NCBI GenBank assembly: GCA_965657825.1
Contig: CBFHQG010000007.1
Location: 1-43,937 of the forward strand
From: M55B157 sp965657825
GTDB lineage: Bacteria > Actinomycetota > Actinomycetes > S36-B12
Reading direction: 5' to 3'
Length of the DNA: 43,937 nucleotides
Below, in pieces: positions 6,438 to 13,068 of the stretch. Position 1 is the stretch's first letter. Every line of letters starts with the position of its first letter. The translations under genes and the position numbers were made by a program. The notes below the pieces were generated by a model. That model did not search any database and was not told the DNA's origin. It worked only from the letters and a program-made list of their open reading frames with translations.

Positions 6438-8446
6438 GATGCGAAGCTCCTCCCCGCAGAGCCGGCCAATAGGGCGGCGGCCTGGCGTGCCACGCGGGTC
6501 CGATCGATCTTGGAGCGGTGGCGGATGTCGACCGGAAGGGTCGCCATCGTCAGCACGGCAGCAACATCGATGCCGCACCGGGCTTGTACGGCGTCGCGTA
6601 CCTTGATGGTGACGTCCACGTCGGCAACCTGCATCCCGCGACCGCCTCCCGGAAGCACGATCACGACCACCTGGCGACCCTTCGGGCCGCCACCCACGCA
6701 GGCTGCCATCGGCGTGCCCGCCGCGCGCGACGCGGCATCCTCTGCTGCCACCGGGGTCACCGGTCCGTGCGCCGTCGTGATCACGTGCGCGAGGCGCCCC
6801 TCGATCCACAGTCGACCCTGCGCATCGAGTCGTCCGACATCTCCGGTGCGATGCCAGCCGTCGGCACCGGTGCGGTGCTGAATCGCCCAGCGTCTGTCAT
6901 AGGAGTGTTTCGTCCACGGCGCGCGGACGACTACCTCTCCTGTGACGTCGATGGTCTCCTGTGCCGTCGAGGCTGGGTGTCCCTGCTCGTCCAGCGCCGC
7001 AATGCGCACCTCGACACCGGCGATCGGGGCTCCCACGAGGACACCCGGACCGTCCCCGGCACCTTGAAGCTCTGGTAATCCGACCGCGGTGAGGGGAAGC
7101 GCCTCGGTCATCCCGTAGGGCGTCGCAACCTCCGCGCTCGGGATCAGCCGGGCTAGTGCTTCCAGGGTGGGTACGGGCGTGGGCGCACCGGCGACCATCA
7201 GCAGCTTCAGTCGATCGGGGCGGCGAGCTGTGCGATCAGCGGTATCGATTAGCGCCCGCACACCGGTGGGCGAGGTCCATGCGATCGTTCCACCGACCGC
7301 ATCGGCCGCGGCGGTGAAGGACTCCATGGTGAGTGTCGATGGGTCGGTGACATCCATGTCGGGTATCGCCGATGGGATACCCAGGGCCGGACCGAGCACG
7401 ACCCACGGCGCGAATGCTGCGACGAGACCGTCGTGCTCCGGATCGATGGAGTAGGCCTCAGCGATCGCGTCGATGAGCGCTGTGATCCGCGACCGGGTGT
7501 AGGCGACCCCCTTCGCCGGGCCGGTCGACCCGGAGGTGAAGGCGATCAGTGCGAGCCGCTCATCGTCGATCACCGGCTGGTTCTGGGCACCGATCCCTCG
7601 GCGGGTCACGTCCACCAGCGTGGCGGTGACCCTGAGAATGCGTCGTTGCGCATTCGAAGCGCTCCCGGCGAGGATGCGTACCCCGGGGATATCCAGGTCG
7701 CGTGTGATGGCCAGACCTGCAGCGATGGCGATGACATGCTCGGGTGCCGCGCCTCGTAGGGCACGACGCATGCCCGTCAGGCCCAGGCCGCGGTCAGCGA
7801 CCACGACACTCGCACCGATCGCCCAGCAGGCGTAGACGCTGGCCACCAGATCGGCCCCGGGCGGAATGAGTAGTGCGACCCGATCACCGGGTGCGATGCC
7901 CTCCGCCAGAAGTCCTGCCGCTAACTCCTCGACCCGTCGCGACAGCAGCGACCAGGTCACCTGATGACCGGTACCCAGATCGGCGAGAGCAACGGTGTCA
8001 TCGTCACGGTTCACCGAGAGAGCTCGAATAGGTGGTGCCGCGCCCGTGGCACCGGCTGACGTGGCATCCGCTGACATGGCATCGGCTGACATGGCATCGG
8101 CTGACATGGCATCGGCAGGCGATGAGAGGTGGGCGATCCATTCGATGATGTCGTCGATCGCCTCGGGAGCATCCTCGGTCACCAGATGTCCGGCCCGTTC
8201 GTAGCGATGCACATCGGCCTGGGGCATCCGCGTGAGCAGGTCGCGGCAGTAACGATCGGAGAACACCGGGTCATCAGCACCCCAGGCGAGCAGGACGGGG
8301 ACATCGAGTGCTTTCACGCCCTCGGCGATCGCATCGAGGGTGGTTGCGGAGGGGTGGTCGGGTTCCAAGGGGATATCGGCAACGAAGTCGGCAACCGATT
8401 GGCGACGATGCGCACCTATGTAGGGCGCCTGGAATCCGGCGACCAC
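6434..8446 (-). CDS. oleC: OleC beta-lactone synthetase with fused C-terminal part of OleB (downstream half of interrupted oleBC)
   Basis: A 670-residue frame. Residues 1-~95 are the C-terminal part of the OleB hydrolase, including the catalytic-base region RAGHLVTEDAPEAI. A low-complexity linker of Ser-Ala-Asp-Ala-Met units follows. The rest is an AMP-forming ligase with the P-loop-like AFTSGSTGPAKG (~residue 300), an aromatic/Thr motif (TPYGMTEALPL) and the hinge region (WHRTGDVGRLD). OleC adenylates the beta-hydroxy acid and closes it to a beta-lactone. The frame is the direct continuation of the upstream OleB frame: only a TAG and two codons separate them. The GTG at 8446 has at best a weak AGAAG upstream, so OleC expression would depend on reinitiation at that GTG or on readthrough. 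OleBC fusions are known in actinobacteria such as Micrococcus. Confidence 0.85.
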   Translation of the reverse strand: MVAGFQAPYIGAHRRQSVADFVADIPLEPDHPSATTLDAIAEGVKALDVPVLLAWGADDPVFSDRYCRDLLTRMPQADVHRYERAGHLVTEDAPEAIDDIIEWIAHLSSPADAMSADAMSADAMSADATSAGATGAAPPIRALSVNRDDDTVALADLGTGHQVTWSLLSRRVEELAAGLLAEGIAPGDRVALLIPPGADLVASVYACWAIGASVVVADRGLGLTGMRRALRGAAPEHVIAIAAGLAITRDLDIPGVRILAGSASNAQRRILRVTATLVDVTRRGIGAQNQPVIDDERLALIAFTSGSTGPAKGVAYTRSRITALIDAIAEAYSIDPEHDGLVAAFAPWVVLGPALGIPSAIPDMDVTDPSTLTMESFTAAADAVGGTIAWTSPTGVRALIDTADRTARRPDRLKLLMVAGAPTPVPTLEALARLIPSAEVATPYGMTEALPLTAVGLPELQGAGDGPGVLVGAPIAGVEVRIAALDEQGHPASTAQETIDVTGEVVVRAPWTKHSYDRRWAIQHRTGADGWHRTGDVGRLDAQGRLWIEGRLAHVITTAHGPVTPVAAEDAASRAAGTPMAACVGGGPKGRQVVVIVLPGGGRGMQVADVDVTIKVRDAVQARCGIDVAAVLTMATLPVDIRHRSKIDRTRVARQAAALLAGSAGRSFAS
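8055..8114 (-). repeat. Four 15-bp tandem repeats in the OleB-OleC linker
   Basis: Four consecutive 15-bp units, read on the plus strand as GCTGACATGGCATCG, with two mismatches in the first unit and the last three identical. They translate on the minus strand to repeated Ser-Ala-Asp-Ala-Met. The length is a multiple of three, so copy-number change would only lengthen or shorten the interdomain linker. Confidence 0.9.
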
Positions 8447-8452
8447 GTGCTT

Positions 8453-8455
8453 CTA
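8453..8455 (-). other. In-frame amber (TAG) codon inside the oleBC fusion gene
   Basis: Reading the minus strand without any frame change gives GRAL, TAG, KHVVAGFQAPY. The residues on both sides match one continuous OleB domain, so this is a nonsense codon (codon 192 of an 864-residue fusion) and not a frameshift. A single base change from CAG, AAG, TCG, TTG, GAG or a Tyr codon would create it. Sequencing error, recent inactivation and programmed readthrough are all open. Confidence 0.85.
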
Positions 8456-9028
8456 CAACGCCCGGCCCCGCACCGCGGACAGAGTCGTCGTGCCCCGGGT
8501 GAATGTCGGTGTCCTTTGCGTGGCCAGTGCGCGCAGAGGCCGCCATCGAGCCAAACGGATCAGTTGGGGAGCTCGGGCGCCCTGTGGTTGATGCACCGCG
8601 GTGTTCGTCAGTACACAGCCCCGCAATAGATCTCGGTGACGCAGCGCCCAACCCAATGAGACCGGACCACCCCAGTCATGCGCGACCGTGACCACAGGGC
8701 CCTCGACAGCGAGCGCATCGGTGAGGGCATCGAGGTCAGCGATGCGCTGGGCGAGCCTGCGCACTCCAGGGGGGCGTTGCGAGTACCCCATGCCGATCTG
8801 GTCGACTGCGATCACCCGCCAGGATTCCGGCGCGTGCGCTAGCAGTCGTCGCCACAGGTACGACCAGGTCGGATTGCCATGCACGGCCAGAACGGTGACC
8901 TCCGCGTGGCCGCGCGCCGGGCGTTCCAGCAGGTGCCAGGTGACATCTCCGACCGTGACGAGTCGAGACCACTTCGGGTCCAATCCCTCCAGGCCCTGCG
9001 GGGGGAGCGTTGCTGAGAGTTCAGCCAC
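8453..9028 (-). CDS. oleB: OleB beta-lactone decarboxylase, N-terminal part (upstream half of interrupted oleBC)
   Basis: A 191-residue frame with the start of a haloalkane-dehalogenase-like alpha/beta hydrolase. The oxyanion region is HGNPTWSYLWR (~residue 50) and the nucleophile elbow is AHDWGGPVSLGW with the catalytic Asp (~residue 115). The second half of the cap domain and the catalytic His lie beyond the TAG, in the downstream frame. The GTG start at 9028 follows the oleA stop by three bases. OleB converts the cis-beta-lactone into a cis-olefin plus CO2. As it stands, the product would lack the base residue and should be inactive unless the TAG is read through. The intact gene would span 6434-9028 as an OleBC fusion. 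Confidence 0.82.
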   Translation of the reverse strand: MAELSATLPPQGLEGLDPKWSRLVTVGDVTWHLLERPARGHAEVTVLAVHGNPTWSYLWRRLLAHAPESWRVIAVDQIGMGYSQRPPGVRRLAQRIADLDALTDALAVEGPVVTVAHDWGGPVSLGWALRHRDLLRGCVLTNTAVHQPQGARAPQLIRLARWRPLRALATQRTPTFTRGTTTLSAVRGRAL

Positions 9029-9031
9029 GCC

Positions 9032-10057
9032 TCACCACGTGATCTCGATGACCGAGGCGTTCAACCCCGATCCGATCCCCAGGCAGCCCACGCGATCACC
9101 GGCTCGCAGGTCATCGACCTCGCGAGCCAGGGTGAAGGGAATCGAGGCGGGGCCGATATTGCCGTAGGTCGGGAACGTCATCGGCACCCGTTGCGGGTCG
9201 ATGCCGAGAGCGGCGGTGATCGTGGACGTATGCACATTGGAGACCTGGTGGATGATGTAGCGATCGAGGTCCGACCACGAGAACGTCTGTGCCGCCTCGG
9301 CCCACAATTCGACAGACAGTGCGACGCCTGCTTCGAGGAGCGCGCGCGAGTCGGTGCGCATCTGCGTCAGATCGCCGACACAGAGTTGGTGATGCTGGGT
9401 CGCCGCACGGCCGACACCACCGACGAAGCGATGTCCTTCGCTGTGGTCGCTGGCACGACCGAGGACCATCGCCGCTCCCCCGGAACCCAGGGTCAAGGTG
9501 GCGAAGTTGTCGAAGATGTCCTGCACGGTCGCATCCGGTGACTGCAGCCGCTCGATCGTGAGTTCCTGCGGCTGACGACTGCCCTCCCCATCGACGATGA
9601 GCGCGTAGTCGATCTGTCCGGCATCGATCATCATCCCCGCGATGTGCATGCCATTGACGAACCCGAGGCATGCATTGGACAGGTCGAAGTTCAATGCCGA
9701 CGACGGCAGACCGAGCTGGTGGTGCACGTCGACGGCGGCCGATGGTTCGAGGTTCGCCCGGGAGACCGAGGTGTCGATCAGCAACCCGATGGCACCGGCA
9801 TCGATCCCCGCATCCGCGAGTGCCTTCGCTCCCGCCATCGCGGCCGCATCGGCGAACGTGACGTCAGAGGGCCACCAGCGCCGCTCCCGGATCCCTGCAA
9901 GTCCTTCGAGGAGGCCAGGTGTCACATCAAGACGGGTGTACGTCTCCGCGAGCGCCTCGTCGATCTGAGCAGACGTGACCACGATCGGCGCCTCAGCGAT
10001 CGACACGGATAGCACCGCGGTGTCGCTGAAGCGGAAAGTGGTGTTGCCTGCTGTCAC
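9032..10057 (-). CDS. oleA: OleA, thiolase-superfamily acyl-CoA head-to-head condensing enzyme
   Basis: A KAS III-like enzyme of 341 residues that joins two long-chain acyl-CoAs in a non-decarboxylative Claisen condensation to a 2-alkyl-3-ketoacid. The active-site Cys is in SNACLGFVNGMHIAG (~residue 125). The His and Asn of the thiolase triad appear in YIIHQVSNVH (~285) and TYGNIGPAS (~315). The start chosen is the GTG at 10057 because GGAGG lies 9 bp upstream and the N-terminus then matches family length; a longer frame exists but is Arg/Pro-rich. First gene of the leftward ole operon. An ordinary FabH is less likely because oleBC and oleD follow without gaps. Upstream, 88 bp separate it from the end of the SGNH gene. 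Confidence 0.88.
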   Translation of the reverse strand: MTAGNTTFRFSDTAVLSVSIAEAPIVVTSAQIDEALAETYTRLDVTPGLLEGLAGIRERRWWPSDVTFADAAAMAGAKALADAGIDAGAIGLLIDTSVSRANLEPSAAVDVHHQLGLPSSALNFDLSNACLGFVNGMHIAGMMIDAGQIDYALIVDGEGSRQPQELTIERLQSPDATVQDIFDNFATLTLGSGGAAMVLGRASDHSEGHRFVGGVGRAATQHHQLCVGDLTQMRTDSRALLEAGVALSVELWAEAAQTFSWSDLDRYIIHQVSNVHTSTITAALGIDPQRVPMTFPTYGNIGPASIPFTLAREVDDLRAGDRVGCLGIGSGLNASVIEITW

Positions 10058-10145
10058 GTGAGGACCCCTCCGGGATACGCGTATCGGGACCGTTTCTGGT
10101 GGACCATCCTCACACACGCCCCTCGGCCACGCTCCACGACTGGGC

Positions 10146-10727
10146 CTAGCGACCGAATTTATCGACCTTGGAGTCGATGAGGTTCGCATACCGGATAGCC
10201 CCGCTGGACTCACGAGGGTGGTAGCCGTCGGGGTAGAACCAGGAGGGATTACGGTCGGAGATCCGGTGCCAATCGATGATCCGCACCCGCTTGCCCTTGA
10301 AGGATTTGTCGCAGGCTTTCAGTGTGGCGTTATTGGCGTCCTCCCACGAGCGGGGCACGCGGACGGTAACGAAGAAGACCGTCCGCTTGGACCCGGCCTG
10401 CTGCACCGCGGCCTGGCAGGTGCTCAGCGAGATGGAGCCGTTCGTGCCGAGGTGGACCACGACGTTCCGTGGCAACCTGCTGCCATAGGACCTCATGATG
10501 CCGGGCAATTCAGAGAACTGACGGCTCACGGTGTAGTTGACGGTAAATCCGCGGGCCCGAAGAGCATTGGTATTCATGCCGGCGACCGAGTCTCCGATCA
10601 CGATACGACCGGCCGGTGGTGCAGCCTGGGCCGCCGGTGAAGCGATCACGACCGATGTCACCAGAAGGGCGCAACAGGCGATGCCTGCCGCGAGGGCTTT
10701 GGGAATGTTCACACCTTCACTATGCAA
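10146..10727 (-). CDS. Secreted SGNH-hydrolase-like protein
   Basis: An exported protein of 193 residues with a signal peptide (hydrophobic ~residues 10-30, AQAAPPAG). Block I of SGNH hydrolases is GDSVAGMN (catalytic Ser, ~residue 46), block III is LGTNGSIS (~92), and block V is YPDGYHPR with the Asp-x-x-His pair (~168-171). The domain is like the C-terminal part of OafA-type acyltransferases, suggesting an esterase acting on acylated wall polysaccharides; that is inference. The TTG at 10727 has GGGGGA 8 bp upstream. A GTG at 10712 is an alternative but has almost no spacer to GAAGG. Two tandem 15-bp repeats lie just upstream. Confidence 0.75.
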   Translation of the reverse strand: MHSEGVNIPKALAAGIACCALLVTSVVIASPAAQAAPPAGRIVIGDSVAGMNTNALRARGFTVNYTVSRQFSELPGIMRSYGSRLPRNVVVHLGTNGSISLSTCQAAVQQAGSKRTVFFVTVRVPRSWEDANNATLKACDKSFKGKRVRIIDWHRISDRNPSWFYPDGYHPRESSGAIRYANLIDSKVDKFGR

Positions 10728-10744
10728 GGTGGTCCCCCGGTCTC

Positions 10745-10774
10745 GTCAAGTCAGGACACGTCAAGACAGGACAC
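10745..10774 (-). repeat. Two tandem 15-bp repeats upstream of the SGNH gene
   Basis: GTCAAGTCAGGACAC (10745-10759) is followed directly by GTCAAGACAGGACAC (10760-10774), one mismatch. On the minus strand each unit contains TTGAC, and they lie 18-47 bp before the TTG start of the SGNH gene, so they could be an operator or duplicated promoter -35 element. No -10 box is convincing. Confidence 0.5.
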
Positions 10775-10841
10775 CTGCGATTCCACATTCGAGGTATTCG
10801 GGGCCGATAGAAAATCGAGGCCGAGAGAATTTCTGTGATTG

Positions 10842-10916
10842 TGGGGCGGGTGGGGCTCGAACCCACGACCTGTCGGATTATGAGTCCGCCGCTCTGACCA
10901 ACTGAGCTACCGCCCC
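10842..10916 (-). tRNA. tRNA-Met (CAT anticodon, elongator-like)
   Basis: Full cloverleaf on the minus strand. The 7-bp acceptor GGGGCGG/CCGCCCC pairs 10910-10916 with 10843-10849, with discriminator A. The D-arm AGCTCAGTTGGTCAGAGC, the anticodon CAT at 10880-10882 in loop CTCATAA, and the T-arm with GGGTTCGAGCCCC are all present. CCA is not encoded. An elongator Met assignment fits the sequence; an Ile2 tRNA with modified C34 cannot be fully excluded by eye. The first acceptor pair is Watson-Crick, so it is not an initiator. Confidence 0.93.
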
Positions 10917-10930
10917 GCTACTGTGCGCTC

Positions 10931-10977
10931 TGCGATGCACACGCCGTGCGCGATCGCAGGTCACGTGTCGCGTGACC
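10931..10977. repeat. Two adjacent inverted repeats between tRNA-Met and a secreted-protein gene
   Basis: TGCGATGCAC (10931-10940) can pair with GTGC plus ATCGCA (10946-10958) over a three-base bulge. GGTCACG (10959-10965) and CGTGACC (10971-10977) form a 7-bp palindrome with a 5-bp spacer, 25 bp before the ATG of the next gene. The second looks like a dimeric regulator operator; the first may be a hairpin. Neither is assigned. Confidence 0.4.
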
Positions 10978-11002
10978 CCATTCTGGCGAAAGGCACCCTC
11001 CC

Positions 11003-11530
11003 ATGACACACCGGCTCCGACCCCTGATGTGGGCCACTGCACTCATCTCACTCGCCGCACTCGCCTTCGGCCTGCCCACCGCTGCCTCGGCTGGCGATCG
11101 CACCATCACCCGCAATCTGACCTTCGCCACGGAGGTCACCAGTGTGGGAACCGACCTCACCGAACTACCCGGTGACATCGTCTACGGCTGGAACAATCTG
11201 CAAGGCAAAACCCGATGGGGTAGCCGCAGCGCCGCACTGAACTTCCTCGGGGAGGTCGACTACGTCGACGGATCCGGGCCCTTAGGTGGTTTCGTCACCG
11301 TCACCCACCCCAATGGCATGCAGCTGGCCCTACGGGTGAACGGACAGGCGACCTCGCCCCCCGGACCGGGCACGAAGGACGCCACCTTCCGCGGAACGGT
11401 GCGGGTGATCGGCGGCTCCGGTCGCTTCGCGGGGGCAACCGGGCACGGGACGATGACCGGGTCTCGCACGGCCTCCCTCGGAGGTGCGGTGGCGCTGACG
11501 TTCACCGTCACCGTCACCCGCCCCGCCTGA
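11003..11530 (+). CDS. Secreted beta-rich protein of unknown function
   Basis: A 175-residue protein with a clear signal peptide ending near TAASAG (~residue 29). The mature part is rich in Gly, Thr and Val and predicted to be mostly beta strand. The segment FRGTVRVIGGSGRFAGATGHG (~residues 130-150) resembles a glycine-rich turn found in allene-oxide-cyclase-like and DUF3224-like barrels. No catalytic residues can be named. ATG with AAAGG about 10 bp upstream. It stands alone between tRNA-Met (opposite strand) and the NlpC/P60 pair. Confidence 0.7.
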   Translation: MTHRLRPLMWATALISLAALAFGLPTAASAGDRTITRNLTFATEVTSVGTDLTELPGDIVYGWNNLQGKTRWGSRSAALNFLGEVDYVDGSGPLGGFVTVTHPNGMQLALRVNGQATSPPGPGTKDATFRGTVRVIGGSGRFAGATGHGTMTGSRTASLGGAVALTFTVTVTRPA

Positions 11531-11588
11531 GCAGGCACCTCGAGCGACCTGTGGATAACGCGCGCGTAGATCACGAAACCCTGCCATC

Positions 11589-11608
11589 TGCGACATTACT
11601 GTTATCGT
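11589..11608 (+). promoter_or_regulatory. Promoter/operator of the first NlpC/P60 gene (direct repeat overlapping -10)
   Basis: TGCGAC-N5-TGTTAT forms a direct repeat with an 11-bp period and overlaps a -10 box TATCGT (11603-11608). The same arrangement precedes the second NlpC/P60 gene. The spacing and GTnAC-like core recall MtrA boxes, and MtrA controls RipA-type hydrolases in mycobacteria; the assignment is inference. The leader that follows is ~120 nt with a GATCAG/CTGATC hairpin (11614-11631). Confidence 0.5.
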
Positions 11609-11736
11609 TGACCGATCAGTAACACCTGATCACCGCCAGATCCCCGCCAGGTCATCGCGAGCGCTTCGTCGCAAACAGAGGGTCGTATGGCGACCGTCGG
11701 GGCCGGAACATCACGTCGAGGACCGAGGAGCAGCCG

Positions 11737-12948
11737 GTGAAGCACAGCCGCAGCAGGATGCGCACCGCCCTTGTGGGGGTGGCCGCCGCCGTCGGCCTCA
11801 CTGCTGCTGGCCTGCTCGCGGCCCCACCGAGCACCGCTGATGCCGAGCGCATCGCCCAGATCGAGGCCGAACTCGACGCCCTCGCCCAGGAGCAGGCCTA
11901 CGCCAACGAGCAGGTCCTCACCGCCCAGTACGAGTACGACCAGATCAATACCAAGATCGACAGGATCCAAAAGCGGGTCGATGAGGCCAAGACCGACCTG
12001 AAGGAGACCCAGGACTCCATCGGTCGTTACGCCGCAGCCGCCTACCGGACCGGCGGCATCGACTCCGGGCTGCAGCTCCTCCTCGCTGAGGACCCCCAGG
12101 AGTTCCTTGACTCAGCGGTGGTCCTCGACATCGTCGCCAACAGCCAGAACACCGCGCTGCGTAAGGGCCAGGTCGCCCGGGTGAAGCTCGCCCAGGCCAC
12201 CGCAGAACTCACCCAGCAGCAGGCCGATGCCGAAGTCGCCCTGACCGCGATCGAGACCTACAAGGCCGATCTCGACGACAAGATCGCCGAGACCGAGGCG
12301 TACCTCGCCCAACTGAAGGAAGAGGAGCGCCGCCGGCTGGAGGAGGAACGCCAGCGCCGCGAGGCCGAGCAGCGAGCTGCTGCTGAGCGAGCCGCTGCGG
12401 CTGCCGCACAGGCAGCAGCGGAGGCTGCGGCGCAACAGGAATCCTCGAACGGCTCGAACTCCGGTAGCAGCTCGAACTCCGGTAGCGGCTCCAACTCCGG
12501 TAGCGGCTCGAACTCCAGTGGCAGCTCGAACTCCGGTGGCGATAGTGCCTACAACGGGGGAAGCGGGATGAGTTCCGACCGAGCGGCGGTGGCAGTGGCA
12601 GCCGCCTTGGCCCAGGTCGGCGAGCCCTATGTCACCACCCCTCCGGGCGCCCGACCCCCGGATTCGTGGGACTGCAGCAAGCTCACCACCTGGGCATGGG
12701 CCCAGGCCGGGGTGCGCCTGACCCCCTACTCGGCTGCCCAGATCAACGAGGTGCGCACGATCCCCCAGGACCAACTCCAGCCCGGTGATCTGCTGTTCTA
12801 CTACAACCCCAGCTGGGGCCGGGTCGGCCATGTGTCGATGTACATCGGCGGCGGAATGGTGGTGGAGGCCTCCAGCCCAGCGACGGGCGTCCGGATCCAC
12901 CCGATCTACTGGGGCAATTTCGTCAAGGCGGGGCGCCCGTACGCCTGA
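11737..12948 (+). CDS. RipA-like NlpC/P60 peptidoglycan endopeptidase (copy 1)
   Basis: Exported wall hydrolase of 403 residues. It has a signal peptide (to ~residue 32) and a long alpha-helical coiled coil (~35-235, Gln/Glu/Ala-rich, ending in KEEERRRLEEERQRREAEQR). A Ser/Asn/Gly linker (~236-270) is built from 18-bp repeats, and a C-terminal NlpC/P60 domain occupies ~275-403. The active-site Cys is in WDCSKLTTWAW, the His in GHVSMYIGGG, and a Glu in MVVEASSP sits where RipA uses Glu. DCSK replaces the usual DCSG. The GTG start has GAGGAG 6 bp upstream. The coiled coil plus P60 layout suggests an autoinhibited hydrolase acting in cell separation. It is followed by a closely related paralog, a tandem duplication. 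Confidence 0.9.
   Translation: MKHSRSRMRTALVGVAAAVGLTAAGLLAAPPSTADAERIAQIEAELDALAQEQAYANEQVLTAQYEYDQINTKIDRIQKRVDEAKTDLKETQDSIGRYAAAAYRTGGIDSGLQLLLAEDPQEFLDSAVVLDIVANSQNTALRKGQVARVKLAQATAELTQQQADAEVALTAIETYKADLDDKIAETEAYLAQLKEEERRRLEEERQRREAEQRAAAERAAAAAAQAAAEAAAQQESSNGSNSGSSSNSGSGSNSGSGSNSSGSSNSGGDSAYNGGSGMSSDRAAVAVAAALAQVGEPYVTTPPGARPPDSWDCSKLTTWAWAQAGVRLTPYSAAQINEVRTIPQDQLQPGDLLFYYNPSWGRVGHVSMYIGGGMVVEASSPATGVRIHPIYWGNFVKAGRPYA
12453..12540 (+). repeat. Five degenerate 18-bp repeats coding the Ser/Asn/Gly linker
   Basis: About five units of CTCGAACTCCGGTAGCGG with small changes, encoding Ser-Asn-Ser-Gly-type hexapeptides between the coiled coil and the P60 domain. The paralog at 13069-14214 lacks this expansion and has a shorter linker. 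Confidence 0.85.
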
Positions 12949-12971
12949 TCAGGTCACGACAATGTGTCGAC

Positions 12972-12991
12972 TGTGACACTACTGTTACCAT
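12972..12991 (+). promoter_or_regulatory. Promoter/operator of the second NlpC/P60 gene (direct repeat overlapping -10)
   Basis: TGTGAC-N5-TGTTAC (12972-12988), with an 11-bp period, overlaps -10 box TACCAT (12986-12991). It matches the motif before copy 1 (TGCGAC-N5-TGTTAT), so the promoter was duplicated with the gene and retained. An MtrA-like response regulator is the leading guess. Confidence 0.52.
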
Positions 12992-13068
12992 TGCCCGATC
13001 AAGGCGGTGATGACCGGTCTAGGCCGGTTGCCCGTACCGACGAGATGGCAACGAGAGGGTCGACTTCT

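Noticed and set aside
5451..6809. Longer N-terminus of OleD extending to 6809
   Set aside because: The added region is out of family, Arg/Gly/His-rich, and overlaps oleC; the GTGA overlap at 6437 is the normal start.
8055..8114. Short tandem repeats resembling a CRISPR or minisatellite
   Set aside because: Units are contiguous, 12-18 bp, in frame and inside genes (oleBC, dnaG, NlpC/P60 linker); there are no spacers and no cas genes.
8440..8460. Frameshift in oleBC
   Set aside because: Codon-by-codon reading across the junction keeps the same frame; only an in-frame TAG interrupts it.
9032..10057. OleA as FabH (3-oxoacyl-ACP synthase III) of fatty-acid synthesis
   Set aside because: The close linkage to oleBC and oleD and the absence of other fab genes favour OleA.
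11610..11736. c-di-AMP (ydaO) riboswitch in the leader of the first NlpC/P60 gene
   Set aside because: The gene family and leader length are suggestive, but I cannot find the conserved ydaO core, only a small GATCAG/CTGATC hairpin.
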